Source: Mycobacterium rhizamassiliense (GTDB lineage: Bacteria; Actinomycetota; Actinomycetes; Mycobacteriales; Mycobacteriaceae). Taken from it: DNA of 64,000 bases. Under the pieces are notes generated by a model. It saw nothing but the letters and a program-made list of their open reading frames with translations. It searched no databases and had not been told where the DNA came from. Below, piece after piece: positions 17,319-26,035 of the stretch; the first letter of the stretch is position 1, and each line of letters begins with the position of its first letter. Made by a program: the position numbers and the translations under genes. Where the stretch lies: the NCBI RefSeq assembly GCF_900157375.1, contig NZ_LT721901.1:3334315-3398314 (forward strand), in the 5' to 3' direction.

Positions 17319-18124
17319 TAGACGACCGTAGCCGCGGCGTTGAACAACGCCCCCCGTCCCGGGGCCGGCTTCAGGTCGCGCACCGCGCGCACCCCCGGCA
17401 CCGTGTTCACCAGGTCGGCCGCCTCGCGGGCGGACAGGCTGAAAGGCATCGGCGGCACCCGGTACCGCCGCGAGGGACGCATGGCGCCCCAGCGGGTCAT
17501 TCTTGAGAACCAGGCCGGCGGTACATCGAAGAGCATCCGGCCCCCCGGAAATCGCTTGGCGCACTCGGCGATTAGCCCAAGTGACTGTTCGGGCTGCAGG
17601 TACATCAGCAAGCCCTCGGCGGTGATGACCACCCCGTCGGACGCGTCGACCGAATCCATCCAGCTGTAGTCCAGCGCGGACTGGGCCAGTAGTGTTACCC
17701 GCGGTGAGGCCGGCAGCAGGCGGGTGCGGACGTCGATGATGGGCGGCAGGTCGACTGTCAGCCAACGGAATTGGGCGTCGGGGCGCGCGGCGTCGAGTCG
17801 CCAGAAGCTGGTCTGCAAGCCCTCGGCGATTGCGACCACCGTGGCCTTCGGGTGCGCATCGAGATACGACAGGGTATGGATGTCGAAGACCCGGGCCCGC
17901 AGTGCCATGCCCTGGCTGCCGGCCGTACCGAACTTCGCGAAGTCGAAGTCGATGGCGTCGAGCAGCGCGACCGCCACGGGATCGTCGATGACGGCGTCGG
18001 GGCGCCGGGCCTCCGATGCGCGCGAACTCAGCGTCAGCAAGGCAGTCTCGGAGACGCCGCTGAGGGTGACGTTCTCTTTTGCGGGCTGTTGTGCGGAGGT
18101 CACCTGAACAAACTTACCTACCAT
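17261..18124 (-). CDS. SAM-dependent methyltransferase, leucine carboxyl methyltransferase-like (Rv1153c/Omt homologue, copy 1)
   Basis: 287 residues of the LCMT/Tcmp family found widely in actinobacteria. Visible blocks: [14 protein letters not shown] near the N-terminus, [16 protein letters not shown] in the place of the SAM-binding glycine motif, [12 protein letters not shown], and [14 protein letters not shown]. It should methylate a small-molecule hydroxyl or carboxyl group; the target is unknown. It is closely similar to the neighbouring 18141-18989 product, so the pair arose by tandem duplication. ATG 18124 is the chosen start. H37Rv has one copy (omt, Rv1153c). Confidence 0.88.
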   Translation of the reverse strand: MVGKFVQVTSAQQPAKENVTLSGVSETALLTLSSRASEARRPDAVIDDPVAVALLDAIDFDFAKFGTAGSQGMALRARVFDIHTLSYLDAHPKATVVAIAEGLQTSFWRLDAARPDAQFRWLTVDLPPIIDVRTRLLPASPRVTLLAQSALDYSWMDSVDASDGVVITAEGLLMYLQPEQSLGLIAECAKRFPGGRMLFDVPPAWFSRMTRWGAMRPSRRYRVPPMPFSLSAREAADLVNTVPGVRAVRDLKPAPGRGALFNAAATVVYHTPFFEPVRPTVTMLEFG

Positions 18125-18140
18125 GCTGTTCGCGTGTGCG

Positions 18141-18989
18141 TCAGCCGAACTCCAGCACCGTCAGGCACGGCCGCAGCGCCCGCAGGAATCGGGCGCGATA
18201 GATCAGCGATACCCAGGCGTTGAACACCCGGCCGCGTCCGGGCGGCAGCCGCAGATCGTAAACTTCACGCACCCCCGGCAGGCTGGCCAGGCGGGCGGCC
18301 TGGGGCGCCGACAGGCTGAACGACAACGGGGGCACCCGGTACCGCCGCGAGGTCCGCAAGCCGCGCCTGCCCAATCGGGCGAACAGCGCCGGCGGCAGGT
18401 CGAACATCATTCGGCCACCCGGAAATCGCTTGGCGCACTGGCTAATCAGCCCCAGCGCCTGCTCGGGTTGCAGATACATCAGTAGGCCCTCGGCGGTGAT
18501 GAACACGCCCCGGCTGGGGTCCACCGAGTCCATCCAGCTGTAGTCCAGGGCCGACTGGGCGCGCGTCGAAGCCCGGGGAGAAACCGGGAGCAGCCGGGCC
18601 CGCAGGTCGACGATTTCGGGGAAATCGACTGTCAGCCAAGGGAATTGAGCATCTGGAATGGCCGCGTCGAGCCGCCAGAAGCTCGTCTGCAGGCCTTCGG
18701 CCAGCGCGACCACCGTCGCGTCCGGGTGCCCCGCCAGGTACGAAAGGGTCTCGATATCGAATAGCCGCGCGCGCAGCGCGGTGTCCTGCCGCGCGCGGCC
18801 GAACTTCGCGAAGTCGTAGTCGATCGAGTCGACCAGCGCAATCGCCAGCGGGTCGTCGATGGGCGGCTCGGGCCATCGGGCCGCCTGCGCCCGCGCGTTC
18901 AGCGTTAGCAGGGCCGTCTCGGAAACACCGCCGAGGGACACGGACTCTTTCGCGGGCTGTTGTGCGGTCACCGGTACAAACTTACTCAC
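18141..18989 (-). CDS. SAM-dependent methyltransferase, LCMT-like (Rv1153c/Omt homologue, copy 2)
   Basis: 282 residues. It shares almost every conserved block with copy 1: [55 protein letters not shown] and the C-terminal LTVLEFG. It starts with GTG in a GTGA overlap with the upstream DUF1697 gene, so DUF1697, copy 2 and copy 1 (16 bases further) look like one operon. Divergence is concentrated in the last third, which often sets substrate choice, so the copies may act on different acceptors. Confidence 0.88.
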   Translation of the reverse strand: MSKFVPVTAQQPAKESVSLGGVSETALLTLNARAQAARWPEPPIDDPLAIALVDSIDYDFAKFGRARQDTALRARLFDIETLSYLAGHPDATVVALAEGLQTSFWRLDAAIPDAQFPWLTVDFPEIVDLRARLLPVSPRASTRAQSALDYSWMDSVDPSRGVFITAEGLLMYLQPEQALGLISQCAKRFPGGRMMFDLPPALFARLGRRGLRTSRRYRVPPLSFSLSAPQAARLASLPGVREVYDLRLPPGRGRVFNAWVSLIYRARFLRALRPCLTVLEFG

Positions 18990-19507
18990 CTCAGCACTTT
19001 GGCGAGGGTGCGCAGGTTGCGGGTCGTGGTCGACGATTTGTAGCGCGGCTTGCCCATCGTCTTGCCGATGGCGCTGTCCAGCGTGGCGCCCTTGGGCACC
19101 TGCCAGTAGATGACGCCGTCACCGCGACGGATCTTCTCCTCGGCGCCAGCCTGGTCGCCCAGCTTGGCGAGCTCGCCGAGCACCGCGGCGTCGGCAACGA
19201 ACGTGACGTAGGACTGGTAGCCGTCGACCTCGCGTTCGAACGGGTACGCGGCGTCGATGGCACGCACCGTCTCGAGGTCGTAGGCGAGCACCCAGGCGTC
19301 GTAGCCGAAGTTTTCGCGCAGCGCCGCCTCGGCCTTCTTGCGCACACCGGCCACCTTGGCCGTCGAGTCCAGCACCACGTTCCCACTGGCCAGGACGGTG
19401 CGCACGTTGGTGAACCCCGCGGCGGTCAATGCGGCGGCCACGTCGGCCATCTTGAGGTTGACGCCGCCGACGTTGACGCCGCGCAGAAATGCCGCGTACG
19501 TGGTCAT
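18986..19507 (-). CDS. DUF1697 family protein
   Basis: 173 residues matching DUF1697 along its length, with the N-terminal signature YAAFLRGVNVGGVNLKM and ASGNVVLDS, and the C-terminal RNLRTLAKVL. The family is common in bacteria and without known function. It is the first gene of a three-gene operon with the two LCMT-like methyltransferases, overlapping the next by four bases. ATG 19507 is 32 bases from the divergent PPOX-type gene, so both share a short promoter region. Confidence 0.85.
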   Translation of the reverse strand: MTTYAAFLRGVNVGGVNLKMADVAAALTAAGFTNVRTVLASGNVVLDSTAKVAGVRKKAEAALRENFGYDAWVLAYDLETVRAIDAAYPFEREVDGYQSYVTFVADAAVLGELAKLGDQAGAEEKIRRGDGVIYWQVPKGATLDSAIGKTMGKPRYKSSTTTRNLRTLAKVLR

Positions 19508-19530
19508 ATTTCGATTTCACCACGACGTAG

Positions 19531-19983
<453 letters not shown>

Positions 19984-19992
19984 GCTGCCGGT

Positions 19993-20184
19993 ATGGCTGA
20001 ATCGAAGTCCAAGCAGGACGCTGCGGGGGCAGAGGACGATAACAAGCGCAAGTTCCGCGAGGCCCTGGATCGCAAGATGTCCAAGTCGTCGGGCGCGTCC
20101 GACCACAAAGACACCGGCGGCAAGCAGTCGCGGGCGCACGGCGCCGCGGGCAACCACCGGGAGTTCCGCCGCAAGAGCGGTTAA
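19993..20184 (+). CDS. DUF5302 small charged protein
   Basis: 63 residues, rich in Lys, Asp, Gly and Ser, with the signature DDNKRKFREALDRK and ending in EFRRKSG, as in the actinobacterial DUF5302 family. It is predicted to be largely disordered and cytosolic. It sits 9 bases after the PPOX gene and is probably cotranscribed. Function unknown. Confidence 0.8.
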   Translation: MAESKSKQDAAGAEDDNKRKFREALDRKMSKSSGASDHKDTGGKQSRAHGAAGNHREFRRKSG

Positions 20185-20215
20185 CCCGTTGGGACGCAGG
20201 GTCTTTCGTCGGGAT

Positions 20216-20755
20216 TCAGGCTTGGGGCGCGAAGAAGCCGATCGACGGGTCGGCCTGACCCGGCTGGCCGCGCAGGCTGCCCCGGGTGCTGGGGTGTTCG
20301 AAGTTCACCTGCGACGGGTCGTTCTGGTATGACCAGTCCGCCACGATGGTGCGCGCACTGAACTTCCACCGGCCGTCGTGTTTGGTGTAGTTGTCCAGGT
20401 ACCGCCCGCCGATGATCACGTCGATGTCGTGGCCGGGACCGGCGAAGGTGTGGAACACCAGGCAGTAGACCTCGCCGCGGGCGGTCTGATGGTCAGGGCC
20501 CTCGACCACGAAGTTCGTCGTAGTGATGTTGTGTTGGGAGACACGCACATACGGCTCGGCCGCTTGCAGCTGCGCGATGAACTGCTCGACGCCGCCCGTC
20601 GAGAACGAGCCGTGCGAGTCCGTCGCGTCGGGGTGGTACAGCTGCCGCAGCGCCGCATAGTCGGAGCGGTCGACGGCCCGGCAATAGGACGTGACGAGCT
20701 GATGCAGTTCGTCGCGGGCCAGCATCAGCTCCAGTTTGGCGTCATCGACCACCAC
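20216..20755 (-). CDS. SnoaL/NTF2-like family protein
   Basis: 179 residues with the NTF2-like pattern: an N-terminal helix pair LHQLVTSYCRAVDRSDYAALRQLYHPDATDS-like region, a middle ITTTNFVVEG strand and YLDNYTKHDGRWKFSARTIVADW near the end. Such cone-shaped domains serve as dehydratases, ketosteroid isomerases or aromatic dioxygenase subunits. Adjacent GTG codons at 20755 and 20752 are both possible starts. A palindrome lies 7 bases upstream. Substrate unknown. Confidence 0.8.
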   Translation of the reverse strand: MVVDDAKLELMLARDELHQLVTSYCRAVDRSDYAALRQLYHPDATDSHGSFSTGGVEQFIAQLQAAEPYVRVSQHNITTTNFVVEGPDHQTARGEVYCLVFHTFAGPGHDIDVIIGGRYLDNYTKHDGRWKFSARTIVADWSYQNDPSQVNFEHPSTRGSLRGQPGQADPSIGFFAPQA

Positions 20756-20761
20756 GCCACC

Positions 20762-20777
20762 ATAACCGGGTGGTTAT
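20762..20777. promoter_or_regulatory. Palindrome ATAACC-N4-GGTTAT in divergent promoter region
   Basis: Perfect 6+4+6 inverted repeat just upstream of the SnoaL-like gene start and in the 112-base divergent gap to the HhH-GPD gene. Its size and place fit an operator for a small dimeric regulator; the regulator is unknown. Confidence 0.35.
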
Positions 20778-20867
20778 CTGCTGGTCGCCGCCACCGTCGC
20801 GGTGAGTACTCTCCCAACCATGGCCCATCGGTCCTAGGGTGTTCTGCGGAAGGGTTGGTTGTAGACA

Positions 20868-21446
20868 GTGAAACTGTGGCTCGCTCAAGATCCCGAGGCC
20901 GACGCGCTGCTGGACGAGAATCCGCTGGCCCTGCTCATCGGGATGGTGCTCGATCAGCAGGTGCCCTTCGAGACCGCCTTCGCGGGACCGAAGAAGATCG
21001 CGGACCGGATGGGCGGCGGGAGTCTCTCGGCCGCCGAGATCGCCGACTACGACCCCGACAAGTTCGCCGCGCTGTGCTCTGAAAGGCCTGCAATACACCG
21101 GTTTCCGGGGTCGATGGCCAAGCGCATCCAGACCCTGGCGCAGATCGTCATGGACCGCTACGACGGTGACGCCGCCGGCCTGTGGACCGCGGGCGACCCC
21201 GACGGCGACGAGCTGCTGAGGCGCATCAAGGGGCTGCCCGGCTTCGGCGAGGTGAAGGCGCAGATCTTTCTCGGATTGCTGGGCAAGCAGTACGGCGTCA
21301 CCCCGAAGGGCTGGCGCGCGGCGGCCGGGCAGTTCGGCAAGGCCGGCACGCACATCTCGGTCGCCGACATCGTCGACGCCCAGTCGATGAGCGAAGTGCG
21401 AGCGTATAAAAAGCAGATGAAAGCCGCGGCCAAGGCGGCCAAGTAG
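20868..21446 (+). CDS. HhH-GPD-type base excision repair glycosylase-like protein (Rv1156 homologue)
   Basis: 192 residues. The segment LIGMVLDQQVPFETAFAGP resembles the N-terminal helices of the HhH-GPD superfamily, and IKGLPGFGEVKAQIFLGLLG is the helix-hairpin-helix that contacts DNA backbone. A DNA glycosylase role is suggested but the lesion is unknown. The Lys-rich tail (KKQMKAAAKAAK) may bind DNA. GTG 20868 is the start; a 48-residue gene follows 25 bases later. Confidence 0.8.
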   Translation: MKLWLAQDPEADALLDENPLALLIGMVLDQQVPFETAFAGPKKIADRMGGGSLSAAEIADYDPDKFAALCSERPAIHRFPGSMAKRIQTLAQIVMDRYDGDAAGLWTAGDPDGDELLRRIKGLPGFGEVKAQIFLGLLGKQYGVTPKGWRAAAGQFGKAGTHISVADIVDAQSMSEVRAYKKQMKAAAKAAK

Positions 21447-21471
21447 ATTCACCAGAAGGGAAGGCACCAAC

Positions 21472-21618
21472 GTGAAGACACACATCACGTGTCCGTGCGG
21501 AGAAGCCATCGTCGGCAAGGACGAGGACGAGCTGGTCGAGCTGACCCAGGATCACCTTTCCAAAGTGCATCCGGGCCTGGACTACGACCGCGACGCGATC
21601 CTGTTCATGGCCTACTGA
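21472..21618 (+). CDS. DUF1059-like small protein
   Basis: 48 residues starting with GTG at 21472, preceded by GAAGGGAAGG. The peptide opens MKTHITCPCGEAIVGKDEDE and contains two later His residues; the Cys-x-Cys and His arrangement is that of the DUF1059 family and might hold a metal. It is likely cotranscribed with the HhH-GPD gene. Function unknown. Confidence 0.7.
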   Translation: MKTHITCPCGEAIVGKDEDELVELTQDHLSKVHPGLDYDRDAILFMAY

Positions 21619-21672
21619 CCTGAAGCGAGCGGGTGCCGGGGATCGGACACCCGCTCGCACCAGGGGAGGGGC

Positions 21673-22779
21673 TTACGGCACCACCGTCGAGCCGATGGTG
21701 GGCATGAACTGGCACTGCTTTTCTTTGGTGGTGACCTGACCGAAGATCGTCGACATGATGCTGCCCGGGCCGGTGTCGGCGATGGCGGTCAATGTCGTCG
21801 GCCCCTCGGGGTTGATGTCGGTGCGCGGCTTGAGCGTCACGGTGCCCGACTTGCCCGTGGTCAGGTTGACCCAGGTGACGTTCAGCGGCAGCTTCTGCGT
21901 CTCGGCCGGTCCGGGTGTGCCGACCGCGGTGAACACATAAGCGGTCTGGCCGGGTCCGGGGCCGGGCGTCGGAATCTTGGCCGGCCCGGCCACCGATAGC
22001 GCCGTCGCTATCGCGCTGGTGCCGTCCGCAAGGCAATTCGTGCCGATCGACGGGTACATGAAGTCCTGCGTGACCGGGGCGTCAGGGCCGAAGCCCGGAG
22101 CCGCGGCGGCCGGCGCGGGCGCCGGAGCGGGAGCGGCGGGTGCGGGTGCCGCCGCCGGGGCAGGGCCAGGTGCCGGTCCCGTTGCGGGAGCCGCCGCAGG
22201 CGCGGGCCCAGGTGCCGGTCCCGTTGCGGGAGCCGCGGCCGGCGCGGGACCAGGTGCGGGAGCCGCCGCCGGAGCGGGGCCAGGTGCGGGTCCCGGCGCC
22301 GCGGCGGGCGCGGGACCGACCGCGTGGACGGGGTCGACCCCCTGCGGCAGGTGGGACTGGAAGCCGGGCTCGATGCCGACCGCCGGTACATGCTCGGCCG
22401 GCAAGGTCGGGGCCGCGGGCGCGGCGGCGGGTGCCGCGGCGGGCGCGCCGGGAAGCGGCGAACCCGGTTCCTGGACAAACTGATTCACCGCCGCCGCCAC
22501 GTTCTTGGACTCGGCGGGTGCCGCCGGGGTGTGAGCGAACGCCTGTGCGGCGGCCATCAGCAGCTGGGTGGCTTGGCCGGGATCGCCGGCCGCCTGCTGA
22601 ATGATCGGGCTCAGCTGCGATAGCGCGGGCAGGCCCGGTAGCTGCTGGGCGGGGTTCGGTTGCGGTGCCGGCAGCGGTGCCCCCGGATCGGCCGCCGCGC
22701 TCGGGCAGAGCCCGAACGCGGCAGCCGATGCCGTGACGACAGCGGCCACACCTTTGGACAGATTCCAAGTGCTTCCCAC
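21673..22779 (-). CDS. Secreted Ala/Pro-rich protein (Rv1157c homologue)
   Basis: 368 residues. An N-terminal signal peptide ends near SAAADPG. A long low-complexity Ala/Pro/Gly linker follows (about residues 145-240), partly built of a 14-residue repeat (GPAPGPAPAAAPAT), then a folded C-terminal domain of about 125 residues starting at FMYPSIGTNCLADG with two Cys residues that could form a disulfide. GTG 22779 is chosen because GGAGG lies just upstream and it begins the signal peptide; the frame is open further. It is probably exported to the cell wall. Function unknown. Confidence 0.85.
   Translation of the reverse strand: MGSTWNLSKGVAAVVTASAAAFGLCPSAAADPGAPLPAPQPNPAQQLPGLPALSQLSPIIQQAAGDPGQATQLLMAAAQAFAHTPAAPAESKNVAAAVNQFVQEPGSPLPGAPAAAPAAAPAAPTLPAEHVPAVGIEPGFQSHLPQGVDPVHAVGPAPAAAPGPAPGPAPAAAPAPGPAPAAAPATGPAPGPAPAAAPATGPAPGPAPAAAPAPAAPAPAPAPAAAAPGFGPDAPVTQDFMYPSIGTNCLADGTSAIATALSVAGPAKIPTPGPGPGQTAYVFTAVGTPGPAETQKLPLNVTWVNLTTGKSGTVTLKPRTDINPEGPTTLTAIADTGPGSIMSTIFGQVTTKEKQCQFMPTIGSTVVP
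22166..22300. repeat. 42-base tandem repeat encoding Pro/Ala linker
   Basis: The word CCAGGTG recurs at 22166, 22208, 22250 and 22280, giving two 42-base units and one 30-base unit. All periods are multiples of three, so unit gain or loss keeps the frame of the Rv1157c-like gene. Copy number may vary between strains. Confidence 0.75.
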
Positions 22780-22828
22780 GATGTCCTCCGGTCCTCGGTA
22801 GTGGGTTAGTCGTCTAACGGGCTGCCGG

Positions 22829-23518
22829 TCAGGGCAGTGCGGACAGCAGCCCCGGCGCCGCAAGCGGCGCAGGCGCGGCGGGTGCGACCGCGGCAGGTGC
22901 CGTCGCCGCCCCGGGGATGAGACCCGAGGTGAGCGCCGACAAATCACCCGGCAACGACAGCTTCGGCGGCACGTTCAGCGGCATGCCGGGCAGCGCCGGC
23001 ATGTCGACCTTCGCCACCTGGGGCAGGTTCGACGTCGGTGCGGGCGCGGCGGCCGGAGCCGTCTGCGTCAGTCCCGGGATCGCGTTCAGCCCCGGAAGCG
23101 ACGGAGCCGCGGGAGCGGCCGGCGCCGCCGGCGTGGTGGCCTGAGCCAGCCCCGGGATCGCGTTCAGTCCGGGGATCGACGGAGCCGCGGGCGCCGCCGG
23201 GGTGGCCGGCGACAGGCCGGGGATCGACGGGACCGCCGCCGGAGACGTCGCTGTCCCCGCCGAGGCCGGGGTCAGGCCCGGGAAGGTGATGCCGGGGCTG
23301 GCCGGTGCGGCGGGCGGCTGCGCGCCGAGCGCAGTCGCGAAGTTCTGCAGAATCTGCGGCGCGTTGGCCACCGAAGCGATGAGTTGCTGCGGAATGTTCT
23401 GCATCGGGTCCGGAACCGCCGGAACGGGATCGGCGTGGGCGATGCCGCCCGTCAGTAGCGCTGCGGATGAGCCGACAACAACGGCGGCGGCTTTCGCGTA
23501 AGTCCAAATGGTTGGCAT
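22829..23518 (-). CDS. Secreted Ala/Pro-rich protein (Rv1158c homologue)
   Basis: 229 residues. ATG 23518 is preceded by GGGGGAG and starts a signal peptide that ends near GGIAHADPVP. The mature part has a helical segment (IPQQLIASVANAPQILQNFATALG) and then Pro/Ala-rich repeats containing PGLNAIPGL twice. It neighbours the similar secreted protein gene 50 bases downstream on the same strand, which suggests shared expression. Likely secreted or cell-wall associated; function unknown. Confidence 0.85.
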   Translation of the reverse strand: MPTIWTYAKAAAVVVGSSAALLTGGIAHADPVPAVPDPMQNIPQQLIASVANAPQILQNFATALGAQPPAAPASPGITFPGLTPASAGTATSPAAVPSIPGLSPATPAAPAAPSIPGLNAIPGLAQATTPAAPAAPAAPSLPGLNAIPGLTQTAPAAAPAPTSNLPQVAKVDMPALPGMPLNVPPKLSLPGDLSALTSGLIPGAATAPAAVAPAAPAPLAAPGLLSALP

Positions 23519-23631
23519 TGCTCCCCCAAGGGATCGACAACAGGTGACTGACCCGAAGCTACTTTGATGCTGATGGGACTCAAGTGACACGTGTGGCATT
23601 TATTTGATCGTTACGGATCCGAGCGGCAGCG

Positions 23632-24939
23632 GTGACCCAACACCCGCGAAATGCCCGTCGCACTAAAGTCGGGCGGATAGAAAACATTTCGGCCGCCCCG
23701 GCGGCACCCACGACCCGGCGGCTGGCGAGTCTGCTCAATACGGCCGCGCCGCTGCTGCTGATCGTGAGCGTGGCCGCGCGGCTCGGCTGGACGTACCTGG
23801 CCCCGCACGGCGCGAACTTCGTCGACCTGCACGTCTACTTCGGCGGGGCGGGGCAGCTCGACCATCCGGGCGCGCTGTACAACTACGTCTACTCCGAGCA
23901 GACGGCGGACTTCCCGCTGCCGTTCACCTACCCGCCCTTTGCGGCGGTGGTGTTCTATCCGCTGCACCTGCTGCCGTTCGGCGCGGCGGCCTTCGGATGG
24001 CAGGTCGCGATGATCGCCGCGCTGTACGGCGTGGTCCGGGTCAGCCAGCGGCTGATGGGCGTGCCGCAGGGGGCGGGCCGGCGTGTCGCGATGGCGTGGA
24101 CGGCGATCGCGATCTGGATCGAGCCGCTGCGCAGCAACTTCGACTATGGGCAGGTCAATGTCTTCGTGACGCTGGCGGTGCTCTGGGCGGCCTACACCAC
24201 GCGCTGGTGGCTGGCCGGGCTGCTGATCGGCGTGGCGTCCGGCATCAAGCTGACGCCGGCGATCGGCGGCGTCTATCTCGTCGGCGTCCGGCGTTTCGGC
24301 GCGGCCGTGTTCTCGGCCGTCGTCTTTTTTGCCACGGTCGGGGTGTCGGCGCTGATCGCCGGCGACGAGACCCGCTACTACTTCACCAAGCTGCTGGGCG
24401 ACGCGCATCGCGTCGGGCCCATCGCCACGTCGATCAATCAGTCCTGGCGCGGCGGCGTGTCGCGGATCGTCGGCCACGATGCGGGTTTCGGCGCGCCGGT
24501 GCTGATCGGGATCGCCGTCACCGCCGTGCTGGCCATCCTGGCCTGGCGCGCCCTGGATCCCGCCGACCGGCTGGGCAAGCTGTTGGTGGTCGAGCTGTTC
24601 GGCCTGCTGATGTCGCCGATTTCGTGGACGCACCACTGGGTGTGGCTGGTGCCGCTGATGATCTGGCTGTTGCACGGCCCGCTGCGCGTGCGGCGCGCCG
24701 CGCGGATCGCCGGCTGGGGCTGGTTGGCGCTCACCGTCATCGGCGTGCCGTGGTTGCTGTTGTTCGCGCAGCCGACCATCTGGCAGATCAGCCGTCCCTG
24801 GTACCTGGCCTGGGCCGGGCTGATCTACATCGTGGCGACGCTGGCCACCCTGGTTGTGATCGCCGCCGGCCGCGGACGCGCCGCGGAACCGGTTGGTCCC
24901 GGGCAGCCCGCCGCGAAGGCGGCCTCACCGCTGGGCTAG
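23632..24939 (+). CDS. pimE: Polyprenol-phosphate-mannose-dependent alpha-1,2-mannosyltransferase PimE
   Basis: 435 residues, GT87-type polytopic membrane enzyme with about ten membrane segments. It adds the fifth mannose (alpha-1,2) to AcPIM4 on the periplasmic face of the membrane, committing PIM to AcPIM6. The expected catalytic Asp is D65 in [11 protein letters not shown], followed by the family motif FPFTYPPF-like [10 protein letters not shown]. Gene context (Rv1158c-like before, phhB and mutT2 after) matches Rv1159. LpqW, encoded 12 kb away, is functionally tied to PimE in balancing PIM and LAM. The stop codon TAG lies inside the IS target duplication. Confidence 0.93.
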   Translation: MTQHPRNARRTKVGRIENISAAPAAPTTRRLASLLNTAAPLLLIVSVAARLGWTYLAPHGANFVDLHVYFGGAGQLDHPGALYNYVYSEQTADFPLPFTYPPFAAVVFYPLHLLPFGAAAFGWQVAMIAALYGVVRVSQRLMGVPQGAGRRVAMAWTAIAIWIEPLRSNFDYGQVNVFVTLAVLWAAYTTRWWLAGLLIGVASGIKLTPAIGGVYLVGVRRFGAAVFSAVVFFATVGVSALIAGDETRYYFTKLLGDAHRVGPIATSINQSWRGGVSRIVGHDAGFGAPVLIGIAVTAVLAILAWRALDPADRLGKLLVVELFGLLMSPISWTHHWVWLVPLMIWLLHGPLRVRRAARIAGWGWLALTVIGVPWLLLFAQPTIWQISRPWYLAWAGLIYIVATLATLVVIAAGRGRAAEPVGPGQPAAKAASPLG

Positions 24940-24940
24940 C
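24935..24940. repeat. Left target-site duplication GCTAGC of the IS element
   Basis: GCTAGC directly abuts the left inverted repeat; the same six bases recur at 26030-26035. IS481 elements are known to prefer NCTAGN. Because the ends are symmetrical, a 4-base CTAG duplication is also possible. It contains the pimE stop on the plus strand and the transposase stop on the minus strand. Confidence 0.85.
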
Positions 24941-25925
24941 TGTACTGACCTGAGAGGTTAGGTACGCGGCTAGCGGGTGGTTGACCTTTGAGTGCCGTGT
25001 GGCCGCGGTGATGATTGTAGATGTGTAGCCAGGTGGTGAATTGCTCACAGCGTTCGGCATCGGTGCGGTAGAGCCGGGCGTAGGCCCACTCGTCGGCCAG
25101 TGTGCGGTGAAATCTCTCCACTTTGCCGTTCGTCTGGGGTCGATACGGGCGGGTCCGGCGATGTTCAACGGTGCCCAGCGCATCGCTGAATGCGTGTGAT
25201 CGATAGCAGGAGCCGTTGTCGGTCAATACTTTTCGTACTGTTATGCCGCGTTCGCTGAACCACGATTGCGCGCGGATCCAAAACGCGGCAGCTGTTTCTT
25301 TGCGCTCGTCGGTCAGCAGTTCGCTGTAGACCAGCCGGGAGTACCCGTCGATGGCGGTGTGCAGAAAGTGATAGCCGCGCCGCGGATTGCGGTATTGGGT
25401 TGTGATGCCGCCGCTTTTGTCGGCCTGTTTGTTGCGCTTGCCGACGGCTTTGCCCAGCATCCGCCACCCGCCGCCAGCGGGGATCTTGCCGAGCTTTTTG
25501 ACATCGACATGGACCATTTCGCCGCATTGGGTTGCCTCGATGCGGCGAACGACACGGCCGGTGGGGCGATCTAGCCAACGCAGTTTGGCCAACCCGTAGC
25601 GGGCCAGCACGCGGTGCACGGTCGAGGGATGAAGGCCAAGCAAGTAGCCGATTCGCGCAGGCCCCCATCGCCGCGTAACGCGGACCTTGATAATGCGCCG
25701 CTCCCTACGAGTGGGTGTGCGATTCGGGCTGCGATGGGGCCGAGAGCTGCGGTCGGCCATGCCGGCCTCCCCAAGTGCGCGATAACGGCCTGCCCAGCGC
25801 GCCGCGGTGGTTACCGCGACCTGGAAACGTTCGGCGGCCCGGCGCAGCGGCCAACCGTCCTCGACAACACAACGAGCAAGCCGCAGCCGACCCGTTTCTG
25901 ACAATGGGGCATTACGGTGGGACAC
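24936..25925 (-). CDS. IS481-family transposase
   Basis: 329 residues. The N-terminal third holds two helix-turn-helix segments ([20 protein letters not shown] and [16 protein letters not shown]) for binding the IS ends. The rve integrase core shows the DDE triad at about D141 (HVDVKK), D236 (LTDNGS) and E270 ([12 protein letters not shown]). GTG 25925 is the start; GGAGGT lies 4 bases upstream inside a hairpin. The last codons are ...CAG TAC AGC TAG, where the stop comes from the target duplication and not from the IS itself. Full length, so probably active. Confidence 0.95.
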   Translation of the reverse strand: MSHRNAPLSETGRLRLARCVVEDGWPLRRAAERFQVAVTTAARWAGRYRALGEAGMADRSSRPHRSPNRTPTRRERRIIKVRVTRRWGPARIGYLLGLHPSTVHRVLARYGLAKLRWLDRPTGRVVRRIEATQCGEMVHVDVKKLGKIPAGGGWRMLGKAVGKRNKQADKSGGITTQYRNPRRGYHFLHTAIDGYSRLVYSELLTDERKETAAAFWIRAQSWFSERGITVRKVLTDNGSCYRSHAFSDALGTVEHRRTRPYRPQTNGKVERFHRTLADEWAYARLYRTDAERCEQFTTWLHIYNHHRGHTALKGQPPASRVPNLSGQYS

Positions 25926-26029
25926 GAAGACCTCCGGTAGTGAGTGCTTTCCTAGACAGCTCGCACTTCACTCGGAGGTCTTCGTCATGTCACCACGCCA
26001 CGCCGTCACCAACGTCCGTGGTCAGTACA
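24941..26029 (-). mobile_element. IS481-family insertion sequence, complete
   Basis: 1089 bases from TGTACTGACC to GGTCAGTACA, with perfect 10-base termini followed by weaker matches, flanked by GCTAGC copies. It carries one transposase gene on the minus strand and an internal hairpin before it. It lies exactly between the convergent pimE and phhB genes and disrupts neither. Confidence 0.93.
25925..25984. promoter_or_regulatory. Hairpin overlapping the transposase ribosome-binding site
   Basis: CGAAGACCTCCG (25925-25936) is perfectly complementary to CGGAGGTCTTCG (25973-25984), with partial pairing inside. On the minus-strand transcript the right-hand arm of the stem contains GGAGGT and touches the GTG start. 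A transcript that enters from outside would include both arms and hide the site; a transcript starting within the loop would not. Confidence 0.6.
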
Positions 26030-26034
26030 GCTAG
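25987..26034 (+). CDS. Possible 15-residue peptide at the right IS end
   Basis: ATG at 25987 has GGAGGT 7 bases upstream, provided by the other arm of the hairpin. The frame runs outward through the right inverted repeat and ends GQYS-stop, with the stop in the target duplication, mirroring the end of the transposase. It may be only a by-product of the symmetry of the element. Confidence 0.25.
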   Translation: MSPRHAVTNVRGQYS

Positions 26035-26035
26035 C
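26030..26035. repeat. Right target-site duplication GCTAGC of the IS element
   Basis: Second copy of GCTAGC. It contains the phhB stop codon on the minus strand and the stop of the 15-codon frame on the plus strand. Removing the IS and one copy leaves GGGCTAGCCC, in which the pimE and phhB stops overlap in CTAG. Confidence 0.85.

Noticed and set aside
22130..22320. CRISPR-like repetition
   Set aside because: Units are contiguous and coding (Pro/Ala linker), with no spacers and no cas genes nearby.
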